From: Limnohabitans sp. Rim8
GTDB taxonomy: Bacteria > Pseudomonadota > Gammaproteobacteria > Burkholderiales > Burkholderiaceae_C
Assembly: GCA_945901045.1 (NCBI GenBank)
Contig: CAMDKK010000028.1
Location: forward strand, 1-47,470
Length of the DNA: 47,470 nt
Direction: 5' to 3'
Position 1 is the first letter of the stretch. Each line of letters starts with the position of its first letter. The notes under the pieces were generated by a model. It did no database searches and was not told where the DNA came from. It saw nothing but the letters and a program-made list of their open reading frames with translations. This document shows positions 7,355 to 15,504 of the stretch, one piece after another. Position numbers and translations under genes: made by a program.

Positions 7355-7936
7355 ATGCAGATCGAAATCATTTACGGCAACATCGTCAAGCAGCCCGATG
7401 CAGATGCCATCGTCAACAGTGCGAACGCTAATTTGCGCATGGGCTCAGGCGTGGCGGGGGCGATTCATACGGCAGCGGGCCCCAAGCTCGAAGAGTACTG
7501 CCGGCCTTATGTGCCTTTGGCCTTGGGCGCCGGTTTAATCACCCCTGGTTTCAAGTTGCCCAATTTGTGGGTGATCCATGTGCGCTCTGCCCATTACTTG
7601 AACAATGACGAGCCAGAAAAACACATGCAGATGGCGCTCGAGTCGATGCTGCGCATTGCCCATGACAACGATTTGAGGAGTTTGGCTGTGCCCGCCATCG
7701 GCACGGGCATGTTCAAGTTCCCGCCGGCGTTGGCGGCTCGCTTGACAGCGCAAGTGTTGGCCAAGGCGGATGCGTTGGCACCGCACCTCAATTGGGTTCG
7801 CATTTGCCTTGCCGATCAGGCTTTGCTGGCGGTATATGAGTCGGCTATGGCTCAAGCCGTTCTTCAACCTTCAAATGTGACTTCTTCAGCATCCATAATC
7901 AGATTGCCTAGGCTTGAATCACAGACTTGTGCCTAG
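7355..7936 (+). CDS. Macrodomain protein
   Basis: This 193-residue protein is a single macrodomain. It starts MQIEIIYGNIVKQPDADAIV and has NSANANLRMGSGVAGAIH (ribose- and phosphate-binding loop 1) and AVPAIGTGMFKFP (loop 2). Macrodomains bind ADP-ribose and some remove ADP-ribose from proteins or nucleic acids. The NSAN asparagine of active hydrolases is present. The last 25 residues after the fold are an unconserved tail. It lies 22 bases before sbcD on the same strand, so it may be read with the DNA repair operon, although it sits at the border of the accessory island. It was formerly often annotated as an Appr-1-p processing protein. Confidence 0.9.
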   Translation: MQIEIIYGNIVKQPDADAIVNSANANLRMGSGVAGAIHTAAGPKLEEYCRPYVPLALGAGLITPGFKLPNLWVIHVRSAHYLNNDEPEKHMQMALESMLRIAHDNDLRSLAVPAIGTGMFKFPPALAARLTAQVLAKADALAPHLNWVRICLADQALLAVYESAMAQAVLQPSNVTSSASIIRLPRLESQTCA

Positions 7937-7958
7937 GCCAATCTACCCCAAGGAACCC

Positions 7959-9200
7959 ATGAAGCTACTCCACACATCTGATTGGCATTTAGGGCAGAGC
8001 TTGAATCAGTACGAACGCGGCTATGAACATGAGCAGTTCTTGGCATGGTTACTGGACACGCTGGAAGCCGAGCAGGTCGATACGCTTTTGATTGCGGGAG
8101 ACGTGTTTGACAATACAAATCCGTCCTCAGCATCGCAATCTCAGCTTTACAACTTTTTGACACAGGCTCGCAGGCGCGTGCCTCAATTAGGCATTGTCAT
8201 GACTGCAGGGAATCACGATTCACCCGGTCGTATGGAGGCGCCCGCGCCTTTTTTGGCGTTATTGGATGCTTACGTGGTGGGGCACACGGGGCTGATGGGA
8301 GGTCAAGTAGATTTTGACCGGATCGTTGTGCCGCTCAAAAACCGAAGTGGCCAGATTTCGGCTTGGTGCATTGCGATGCCCTTCTTGCGCCCTAGCGATG
8401 TACCGCGCGTGGAAGGTGCTACCGACCAATACATTGCTGGTATTTCAGCGATTTATGAACAAGCCTATGCGTTTGCTTTGACCAAACGAAGTCCGGATCA
8501 AGCGATCATTGCTTTAGGTCACTGCCACATCACAGGCGGTCAAGTCTCGGTGGATTCGGAGCGAAAAATTGTCATTGGCGGCGCTGAAGCGCTTTCCGTC
8601 AAAGTATTCGATCCTGGTATTGCCTATGTGGCATTGGGCCACCTGCATCTTGCGCAAAAGGTGGGCGGCGATGAAACGCGGCGCTACTGCGGCAGTCCCT
8701 TGCCCATGTCTTTCTCTGAAATGGACTACAAGCACCAGGTCGTTGTTGTAGAAGTGACGCAGGGCAAAGTTTCCTCGACCCGAGAAATACCCATCCCGCG
8801 CAGTGTGGACTTGCTGCGTGTCCCAAAAAAAGCGGCGCCTCTGGTGGATGTTCTGGCTGCTCTTGAGTCATTGAACCTGCCAAATCTGCCTCCCGAGCAA
8901 TGGCCTTATTTACAGGTGCGGGTTCAATTGAGCCAACCTGAACCGACACTGCGCTCACAGGTAGAGTCGGCCATCAATGGCAAACCGGTGCGTCTGGTTC
9001 GGATTGAGACCCGTACCGTTCATCTGGGCGGTGGCTCGCCAATGCCCGAGGTCAGCATTGATGAACTGAGCAATTTGAACCAGTCGGACTATTTTGAAAA
9101 GCTGTATGTGCATCGGTATGGATCAACGCCTCCTGGCGAGATCATGTCTGCCTTTGCCGAATTACTGAACGCACCTGAACCAGCAGGAACAAGCGCATGA
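7959..9200 (+). CDS. sbcD: Exonuclease SbcCD subunit D (Mre11-type)
   Basis: This 413-residue nuclease subunit is the bacterial Mre11 equivalent. It forms a complex with SbcC that opens DNA hairpins and trims blocked double-strand ends. All five phosphoesterase motifs are visible: HTSDWHLGQ, AGDVFDN, TAGNHDSPGR, GHCHITGG and ALGHLHLAQ. The ATG at 7959 (MKLLHTSDWHLG) is preferred because the motif starts at once and AAGGA precedes it. A longer frame from 7914 overlaps the macrodomain gene. The stop overlaps the sbcC start by 4 bases (ATGA). Confidence 0.97.
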   Translation: MKLLHTSDWHLGQSLNQYERGYEHEQFLAWLLDTLEAEQVDTLLIAGDVFDNTNPSSASQSQLYNFLTQARRRVPQLGIVMTAGNHDSPGRMEAPAPFLALLDAYVVGHTGLMGGQVDFDRIVVPLKNRSGQISAWCIAMPFLRPSDVPRVEGATDQYIAGISAIYEQAYAFALTKRSPDQAIIALGHCHITGGQVSVDSERKIVIGGAEALSVKVFDPGIAYVALGHLHLAQKVGGDETRRYCGSPLPMSFSEMDYKHQVVVVEVTQGKVSSTREIPIPRSVDLLRVPKKAAPLVDVLAALESLNLPNLPPEQWPYLQVRVQLSQPEPTLRSQVESAINGKPVRLVRIETRTVHLGGGSPMPEVSIDELSNLNQSDYFEKLYVHRYGSTPPGEIMSAFAELLNAPEPAGTSA

Positions 9201-12200
9201 AGATTTTGGCCATTCGAGGGAAGAACCTCGCATCCTTGTCGGCAGAATTTGAAATTGATTTTCTGAGTGAGCCTTTGGCCAGCGCGGGCCTTTATGCCAT
9301 TACAGGGCCTACAGGCTCTGGCAAAAGCACTTTGCTCGATGCACTGTGCCTGGCTCTTTACGAGCGCACGCCGCGATTAATGAAAGCGACCGCCAAGGGC
9401 GAGTCCATTCCCGATGTGGGTGACAACACGGTGTCCCCATCAGATCCGCGAACCATTTTGCGCCGTGGGGCAGGGGAGTGCTTTGCCGAGGTCGACTTTG
9501 TCGGCACAGATGGTGTGCCCTACCGTTCACGTTGGGGGGTGCGCCGTGCTCGAAGCAAGGGAGAGGGCAAACTGCAGGCCAGCGAAATCACCCTGACGCG
9601 TATCACGGATGGGCAGCGATTGGGGGACCACACCAAGACAGCAACCCTGAATCTGATCGAGAAACACATTGGCCTGAGCTTTGACCAATTCACCCGCGCG
9701 GTCTTGTTGGCCCAAAATGATTTCGCCACATTTTTAAAAGCATCAGACGATGACAGGGCTGAACTGCTGCAGACACTGACCGGGACCGAAACGTTTTCAG
9801 ATATTTCAAAACGTGCCTTTGAACGCATGAAACGGGAAAATGAAGCACTACAACTGTTGCAATTGCAACTCAAGGACCAGATGCCTTTGCCCCCTGAAGA
9901 GAGGGCAGAAAAATCAGCTCAATTGACAATCCAAGCTGACAAGTCCAAAGAATTGGAAGCAGCTAAATCGATTGTTGAAAGCCATCTTCGCTGGTATGAG
10001 CAATGGGCAAAACACCAGGCAGATATCACAAGCGCAAATGAAACGCTCAATGCTGCAATTGCAGAAAACTTGAACGCGGCACCCCGCAAATCGGCTTTAT
10101 CGTTGACAGAGCAAGTGCAAAGTGCGCGCCCCTTTGTGGGAGAACTGAGTCGTTTAGGCAAAGCCGTCAACGACGCATTGACCGAGCAGGGTAAGACTGT
10201 GGAGGAATTGGCCCAGGCGAAGGGGTCGGAGCTTATTTGCCAAACCGCTTTCGATCAGGCCAAAAAAATATCAGACGACAGTTTGCAGACCCGGGAATTG
10301 GCGCAACCCGACTTGAACAAAGCCAAGGCGCTGGACGCCACGATCGCTGCGCTTGAGCCTCAGGTTGTGACGGCTAAACAGGCGCATGCACAGGCTCAGA
10401 CGCGCCAGGGTGACAATGCACGAGCCCAATCTGAAATTGAATCCAAGATCAAACTGACCCAAGACAGTCTGCTGAACGCACAAGACTGGCTAGAGAAAAA
10501 CGAGAAATTTGAACCATTAGCCCAGGGCTGGCAACGCTGGGAAACGCTCTTTGGGCAAGCACTGACAACTCTTACCGGTCAGGTCAAGGTTGATGCCGAT
10601 TTGGTCCAACTTTCGGCAAAGTCTGCAGGGAACTTAACGGATCTAGCTAATGCGAACAATGCGCTCCAAGATGCAACAAGTCGAGCGAACAAGGCGGAGA
10701 GCCAATTAGTCCAAGCGACTGAAGCCTGCGCAGAGTTAGATACCGACAAACTGGCCCAAGATAAAAAGGCGCAGGAAAGCCAACGAGATCAACTCTTGGC
10801 GGCCTCGCTCTTATTGCAGCAGCGCACTGAAGTAAAGACGCAGCTACAAAAATTTCAAACCCAAAAACTATTGCATGAAGACACTCTGAAAATGAGTGAG
10901 GCCGAGTTGTTGGATTGCACCAACAGCCAGCCTGAGTTGGAGGCAAAACTCGGATCCGCAGAGCAGGCTTTGCAATTGGCTAACTTGGCTGCTGGTAAAG
11001 ATGCGATTTCTATACGTGCGCAATTGCAGGCCGAGCAACCCTGCCCGGTGTGCGGGTCATTGGAGCACCCTTACTCAGACCACTCGCCCGTTGTGGATGC
11101 GGTGCTGCAAAGCTTGGGCAAGCATGTCAAATCAAGCAAGGAGGCTCTTCGCGTCTTACATGTTCGCAGTACCCGAGCTTCGACCCAGAAGGAAGCGGCA
11201 GTTAATGCTTTGGACGCCATCACCATTGAGATCGCTGACGCAAAAATGCTTCAAACACAGGTCAATAGTGCTTGGGCTGTTTTGCAATTGAGTGCCCAAA
11301 TCGATGGCCTACCTGAGCAAGAGCAGGGCAGTTGGTTACAAACGCGTCAACAAGAAGTACGCCAGGAGATTGATCAATTCAATCTGCAAGAAACCACGCA
11401 CCGTGACCTCCTGAAACAAAAGGAAGAAGCGCAGAAAAGCGTCACCATTTCGACAAAGTCTGTCAATGCAGCCAAACAGGTTCAATCGGAGTTGAGCAGT
11501 TTGGGTGAACAATTCAAGCACTCCATTGATGTCGCCCAGGGAAATGCAAAAGCCCTGACTGGGCAGTTGGAAGAAGCACTGCTTCAGCTGGATGGCGCGT
11601 TTGATGATATTTCGTGGCGTGAGCAATGGCGAGCAGAGCCCATCGTTTACGTTTCAGGCTGTGGAGAAAAGGCCAAAAATTGGCTACACCAGACTGAACT
11701 CAAAAATGGGCTCACCATTGATTTACAAAAATTAGGCGTGCAGAAAGAAGCGGCAAAGAGTGCTGCCAAATCGGCAACAGAGTTGTTGACTACGCAAGCG
11801 GCATCACTTGAAACAGTGAACTCGCTTTTAACCGAGCGCATTCAAGACCGTGGGCTGTTGTTTCAAGGTAAGGCGGCGTCAGATGTTGAGGCTGAACTTA
11901 AGCTTGCCGTTGAAAGTGCCGCCCAAGGCCTGAGCAGCGCCCAGGATCAACTGCAAAATGCACGGTCCGTCATTGCGCGCGCAGAGGAGGCAAATCGGCA
12001 AGTGGGTATTTTGTGGGCTAAGTACGTTCAAGAGCAGAGCGTGGTTCAAGAGGGATTACTGACTTGGCTGAAAAATTTCAATGCCCAACGCAATGCGCTT
12101 GAGCCAAATGGCTCAGAAGTCGCTGATTTGACGCAAACCAATTTAGAGCCCTTGCTTGCACACGACGAAAACTGGATTAGCCAAGAGCGGTCTTCACTTC

Positions 12201-12955
12201 AAAAATTTCAAAGCGCCGTTGAATCAGGTAAAGCAGTTCTTGCCTCGCAAAATAAAACCATGGCGTTGCATGAGACGGCAAAGAGCACGCAAGAAGATCA
12301 GGAAACGCTTGGAGAGCAACTGCTCGCCATAGCCCAATCCGCTGCCAGTCTGGCCGAAGAAATATCGGCCCTGAAAATAGCGATTTCCATGGATGATGGG
12401 CGCTTGAATGCCTCTGAATCTATTCGTTTCAATATCGAGCAGCAATCGGGCATCACCCGCGTATGGTCGCAATTGGGCGAATTGATTGGATCTGCAGATG
12501 GCAAAAAATTCCGTAACTTTGCCCAGCAACTCACCTTGGACATTCTTCTTGGCTATGGAAACCGCCATCTGCACAGCCTGACCAGTCGCTACCGCCTTAT
12601 GCGCATCAAAGACAGTTTGGGCCTTTTAGTGGTCGATCAAGACATGGGGGATGAGGTGCGCTCTGTTCACTCCCTTTCGGGCGGGGAGTCATTTTTGGTG
12701 TCTCTGGCCATGGCGCTGGGCCTGGCTTCGCTGTCCTCGCACCGTGTGCAGGTCGAGTCTCTCTTTATTGACGAAGGCTTTGGTAGCCTGGACTCTGATT
12801 CGCTGCGAGTGGCGATGGATGCCTTGGACAATCTGCAAGCGCAAGGCCGCAAGGTAGGGGTGATATCCCATGTCCAAGAAATGACGGAAAGAATAGGCAC
12901 CAGGGTGCAAGTTCAGCGGCAATCTGCGGGAGTCAGTCGGATTGTGGTTTGCTAG
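9197..12955 (+). CDS. sbcC: Exonuclease SbcCD subunit C (Rad50-type SMC ATPase)
   Basis: This 1252-residue ATPase subunit is complete. The N-terminal Walker A is GPTGSGKST (about residues 36-44). A long coiled coil is interrupted by the zinc hook CPVCGSLEHP at residues 616-625. After the second coil come the signature LSGGESFLVSLAMALGL and the Walker B SLFIDEGFGSLDSDSL. The two hook cysteines are intact. It works with SbcD on DNA ends and hairpins, and the ATGA overlap shows coupling. The insert between coil segments is rich in Gln and Ala, as expected for this protein. No damage is seen. Confidence 0.97.
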   Translation: MKILAIRGKNLASLSAEFEIDFLSEPLASAGLYAITGPTGSGKSTLLDALCLALYERTPRLMKATAKGESIPDVGDNTVSPSDPRTILRRGAGECFAEVDFVGTDGVPYRSRWGVRRARSKGEGKLQASEITLTRITDGQRLGDHTKTATLNLIEKHIGLSFDQFTRAVLLAQNDFATFLKASDDDRAELLQTLTGTETFSDISKRAFERMKRENEALQLLQLQLKDQMPLPPEERAEKSAQLTIQADKSKELEAAKSIVESHLRWYEQWAKHQADITSANETLNAAIAENLNAAPRKSALSLTEQVQSARPFVGELSRLGKAVNDALTEQGKTVEELAQAKGSELICQTAFDQAKKISDDSLQTRELAQPDLNKAKALDATIAALEPQVVTAKQAHAQAQTRQGDNARAQSEIESKIKLTQDSLLNAQDWLEKNEKFEPLAQGWQRWETLFGQALTTLTGQVKVDADLVQLSAKSAGNLTDLANANNALQDATSRANKAESQLVQATEACAELDTDKLAQDKKAQESQRDQLLAASLLLQQRTEVKTQLQKFQTQKLLHEDTLKMSEAELLDCTNSQPELEAKLGSAEQALQLANLAAGKDAISIRAQLQAEQPCPVCGSLEHPYSDHSPVVDAVLQSLGKHVKSSKEALRVLHVRSTRASTQKEAAVNALDAITIEIADAKMLQTQVNSAWAVLQLSAQIDGLPEQEQGSWLQTRQQEVRQEIDQFNLQETTHRDLLKQKEEAQKSVTISTKSVNAAKQVQSELSSLGEQFKHSIDVAQGNAKALTGQLEEALLQLDGAFDDISWREQWRAEPIVYVSGCGEKAKNWLHQTELKNGLTIDLQKLGVQKEAAKSAAKSATELLTTQAASLETVNSLLTERIQDRGLLFQGKAASDVEAELKLAVESAAQGLSSAQDQLQNARSVIARAEEANRQVGILWAKYVQEQSVVQEGLLTWLKNFNAQRNALEPNGSEVADLTQTNLEPLLAHDENWISQERSSLQKFQSAVESGKAVLASQNKTMALHETAKSTQEDQETLGEQLLAIAQSAASLAEEISALKIAISMDDGRLNASESIRFNIEQQSGITRVWSQLGELIGSADGKKFRNFAQQLTLDILLGYGNRHLHSLTSRYRLMRIKDSLGLLVVDQDMGDEVRSVHSLSGGESFLVSLAMALGLASLSSHRVQVESLFIDEGFGSLDSDSLRVAMDALDNLQAQGRKVGVISHVQEMTERIGTRVQVQRQSAGVSRIVVC

Positions 12956-13016
12956 TCGTTCAGTAAACCTGTTCGCACAACCATTACATGGTTTTGCTGG
13001 ACAGATTAATCAAACT

Positions 13017-13420
13017 TCTGGTTTGGCCAGCAGGTACGCAAAGCCCCGCTCCAAGCGGAGGGTGGTGATGTTCGTGCTCCACACTTGGTTGGGCCGCACC
13101 ACCGCCACGCCGTGCAGCAGATACGGGTACACCTTGTGCTGCGGGTGCGCCCAACTCGTGTTGGGCCCCGGCGCACAGGCTGCGGCCTGCGCTTGCCCTT
13201 GCCCTCAAACAGCTTCTTGGCCTGATCCTGGATCTCCCCTCTTCCACTGAATCACCTGCACCGGATGCACTCCATAGTCCTGTGCAATCTCGTTGATGGT
13301 CTTGACCCCTCGCACCGCCTCAAGCCCAACCTTGGCCTGGAACTCTGGCAGGTGAACGCTGCGCTTTCTTGTCTCGGTCATGATTTACCCTGTTGCCAGT
13401 GACAGTGTCCCACTTAAACT
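13017..13420 (-). pseudogene. IS3-family remnant (orfA start joined to an orfB piece)
   Basis: On the reverse strand an ATG at 13381 opens MTETRKRSVHLPEFQAKVGL ... YGVHPVQVIQWKR, the helix-turn-helix start of IS3-family OrfA. An extra G then breaks the frame. After a large internal deletion the OrfB piece HKVYPYLLHGVAVVRPNQVW, STNITTLRLERGFAYLLAK follows and ends near 13020. TGTCCCACTTAAACTG close to 13402-13420 may be the outer terminal repeat. The fragment is non-functional and lies between sbcC and its likely terminator. Confidence 0.85.
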
Positions 13421-13453
13421 GCTGTCCCTTTGCCTGGGTCCATTTCAAAGCTT

Positions 13454-13482
13454 GCCCCGCTTCACCAGAGCGGGGCTTTTTT
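13454..13482 (+). terminator. Rho-independent terminator
   Basis: GCCCCGC (13454-13460), a 9-base loop and GCGGGGC (13470-13476) are followed by six T. It probably once followed sbcC directly; the IS3 remnant now lies between them. Confidence 0.85.
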
Positions 13483-13649
13483 GTTTGGGCTCCAAAGTGT
13501 TGACAATTCAATATTTTGATAAGCTTGGACCACCATCTTAGGCATGTAACTCAAGCTGACTAAGCGCCCAATGCGGACCCGCATGCGAGGTGGTGTGGCA
13601 GGGGCCAAGTCATGTTGACTGCGCCCTATTCCGATAAGGAAAAGGCAAG

Positions 13650-14768
13650 ATGGATACGGTAGAAACAGTGGTGGTGGGTGCAGGTGTGGTGGGCTTGGCG
13701 GTGGCCCGTACGATGGCCTTGCAGGGGCTCGAGGTCATGCTGCTTGAATCTGAGAACGCCATCGGTACAGGTACCAGTTCGCGCAACAGTGAGGTTATCC
13801 ACGCAGGGATTTATTACGCGGCAGGTTCTTTGAAAGCGCGCTTGTGTGTGCAAGGCAAAGAGATGCTCTATGCCTACTGCGAAGCGCGTGGGGTAGGGCA
13901 TAAGCGCTGCGGCAAACTGATTGTGGCGACCTCGCCAGAACAGGTCGCGCAGCTTGACAGCATAACGGCTAAAGCCCGCGCCAACGGGGTCAATGATATG
14001 GTCCTGCTGAGTCGTCAGCAGGCGCTGGCCATGGAGCCTGCGCTGCAGTGTGAGGCTGCCCTGCATTCTCCCAGTACCGGCATTGTGGACAGCCATGCGT
14101 TGATGCTCTCGTATTGGGGTGACCTGGAGCATGCAGGTGGGTTGCTGGCGCTCAATTCACGGGTGGAGGCCGTTAGATTAGGGCAGGGTCCGAGCAGCCA
14201 TCCCCATGTGATTGTGATGGATGACGGCTTGGAGCTGGCCTGTTGTTACTTGGTCAACTCTGCGGGCTTGACGGCCCCGGGTTTGACCCGGAGCATGGTG
14301 GGTTTGGCTGCGCAATACCAACCCCGCGCTTATTACGCCAAGGGCAATTACTTCACGCTGGCGGGGCGTTCGCCTTTTTCACGTCTGATCTACCCGGTTC
14401 CTGAGGCGGCTGGCTTGGGCGTCCACTTGACCCTGGACTTGGGCGGACAAGCCAAATTCGGCCCAGACGTGCAGTGGGTCGAAGCGCCTGACGATCTGCT
14501 GGTTGACCCTCAGCGGGGAGATGCTTTCTATGCCGAAGTTCGCAAATACTGGCCCGACTTGCCTGACGGTGCATTGCATGCAGGTTATGCGGGCATTCGC
14601 CCCAAAATCAGTGGGCCCAGCGAATTGGCTGCAGATTTTTCAATCCAAGGGCCAGAAACGCACGGGGTTGAGGGCTTGGTCAATTTGCATGGCATCGAAT
14701 CGCCAGGTTTAACGAGCTCGCTGGCCATTGCTGAAGTGACGCATCGTCTCTTGAAGAAAACACGCTAA
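13650..14768 (+). CDS. lhgO: FAD-dependent L-2-hydroxyglutarate oxidase-like protein
   Basis: This 372-residue DAO-family flavoprotein starts with the FAD-binding [13 protein letters not shown] motif at residues 7-19. It then has [14 protein letters not shown] and [12 protein letters not shown], which are typical of the LhgO/L2HGDH group oxidising L-2-hydroxyglutarate to 2-oxoglutarate. The C-terminal [12 protein letters not shown] and [16 protein letters not shown] segments also fit. The symbol is by similarity only, since related oxidases act on other 2-hydroxy acids. An AAGGAAAAGG run lies upstream of the ATG. It appears to be a single-gene unit between a terminator and the lipoprotein leader. 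Confidence 0.82.
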   Translation: MDTVETVVVGAGVVGLAVARTMALQGLEVMLLESENAIGTGTSSRNSEVIHAGIYYAAGSLKARLCVQGKEMLYAYCEARGVGHKRCGKLIVATSPEQVAQLDSITAKARANGVNDMVLLSRQQALAMEPALQCEAALHSPSTGIVDSHALMLSYWGDLEHAGGLLALNSRVEAVRLGQGPSSHPHVIVMDDGLELACCYLVNSAGLTAPGLTRSMVGLAAQYQPRAYYAKGNYFTLAGRSPFSRLIYPVPEAAGLGVHLTLDLGGQAKFGPDVQWVEAPDDLLVDPQRGDAFYAEVRKYWPDLPDGALHAGYAGIRPKISGPSELAADFSIQGPETHGVEGLVNLHGIESPGLTSSLAIAEVTHRLLKKTR

Positions 14769-14941
14769 ACCCCAAACTGTTTGCAAAAAATTTTGACAAT
14801 CAAGCCCATAGCGCGTTGAAACAAAAATTCGGACACCCTCAAGTTTCATCGAGAGGCGTGTAAGGCACCGGGGATCAAAGAGTGGCATTTTTGCCAATAA
14901 CAGCTGTTATCACATCTCAGACACACACAGTCAGTACGCTC

Positions 14942-14980
14942 AAAGGCTGTGAACAGACCTGCCCAGTAACCACAGCCTTT
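14942..14980. promoter_or_regulatory. 10-bp perfect inverted repeat in the lipoprotein leader
   Basis: AAAGGCTGTG (14942-14951) and CACAGCCTTT (14971-14980) pair perfectly around a 19-base loop. The repeat ends 24 bases before the ATG at 15005. No T tract follows, so it is more likely an operator or an RNA leader structure than a terminator. Confidence 0.45.
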
Positions 14981-15004
14981 ATCCCTCATTGGAGTATTCC
15001 CAGC

Positions 15005-15478
15005 ATGATCAGCAAACGAGTTTTTTCATCCTCTATTGTGTTAAGCGCCGTGCTGACACTTAGCGCATGTGGAGGGGGTAGCACAATTGACCTTCAAACC
15101 ACTGCCACCGAATTTTCTACAAAAATCACCACCGCACTTGCTGAATTGGCGAGCAGCGCTGGCCTTAACTCCCAGACTTTGCCCAATCTCTTTAATGAGA
15201 AGTTTTTGGACGGCGGCTTCTCCAAGGCTGATCTTGTGAATTCGCTGACTGCCAACTCGACGGCTCTGGGGACCAACCCTGATTTGTCTTTGTTTCCAAT
15301 GGCTGCTGTCACCAACGTCAAATTGACGGGTTGCGACACCAAAGACATTTGCACCCTGACTGGCACCCTGACCAATTCAGACGTCGACACCACCTCTGTC
15401 GAGTTCAGCGCCAAAGTCCTCGTCATCGCTGGCGTCGCCTATCTCATCGGTGATCAGTCTTCGACCACATCGATTTAA
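15005..15478 (+). CDS. Small lipoprotein of unknown function
   Basis: The product is 157 residues. An ATG at 15005 opens MISKRVFSSSIVLSAVLTLS followed by ACGGG, so the lipobox is LSAC with Cys22 as lipidation site. GGAG lies about 10 bases upstream. A longer frame from 14882 would put the signal sequence inside the protein and is rejected. The mature part is Thr/Ser-rich with one Cys pair (GCDTKDICTLTG) and no family I recognise. It lies 26 bases before the exported PHP-type protein and probably shares its transcript. Confidence 0.75.
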   Translation: MISKRVFSSSIVLSAVLTLSACGGGSTIDLQTTATEFSTKITTALAELASSAGLNSQTLPNLFNEKFLDGGFSKADLVNSLTANSTALGTNPDLSLFPMAAVTNVKLTGCDTKDICTLTGTLTNSDVDTTSVEFSAKVLVIAGVAYLIGDQSSTTSI

Positions 15479-15504
15479 CTTTACCGCACTGAAAGGTATT
15501 TCCC

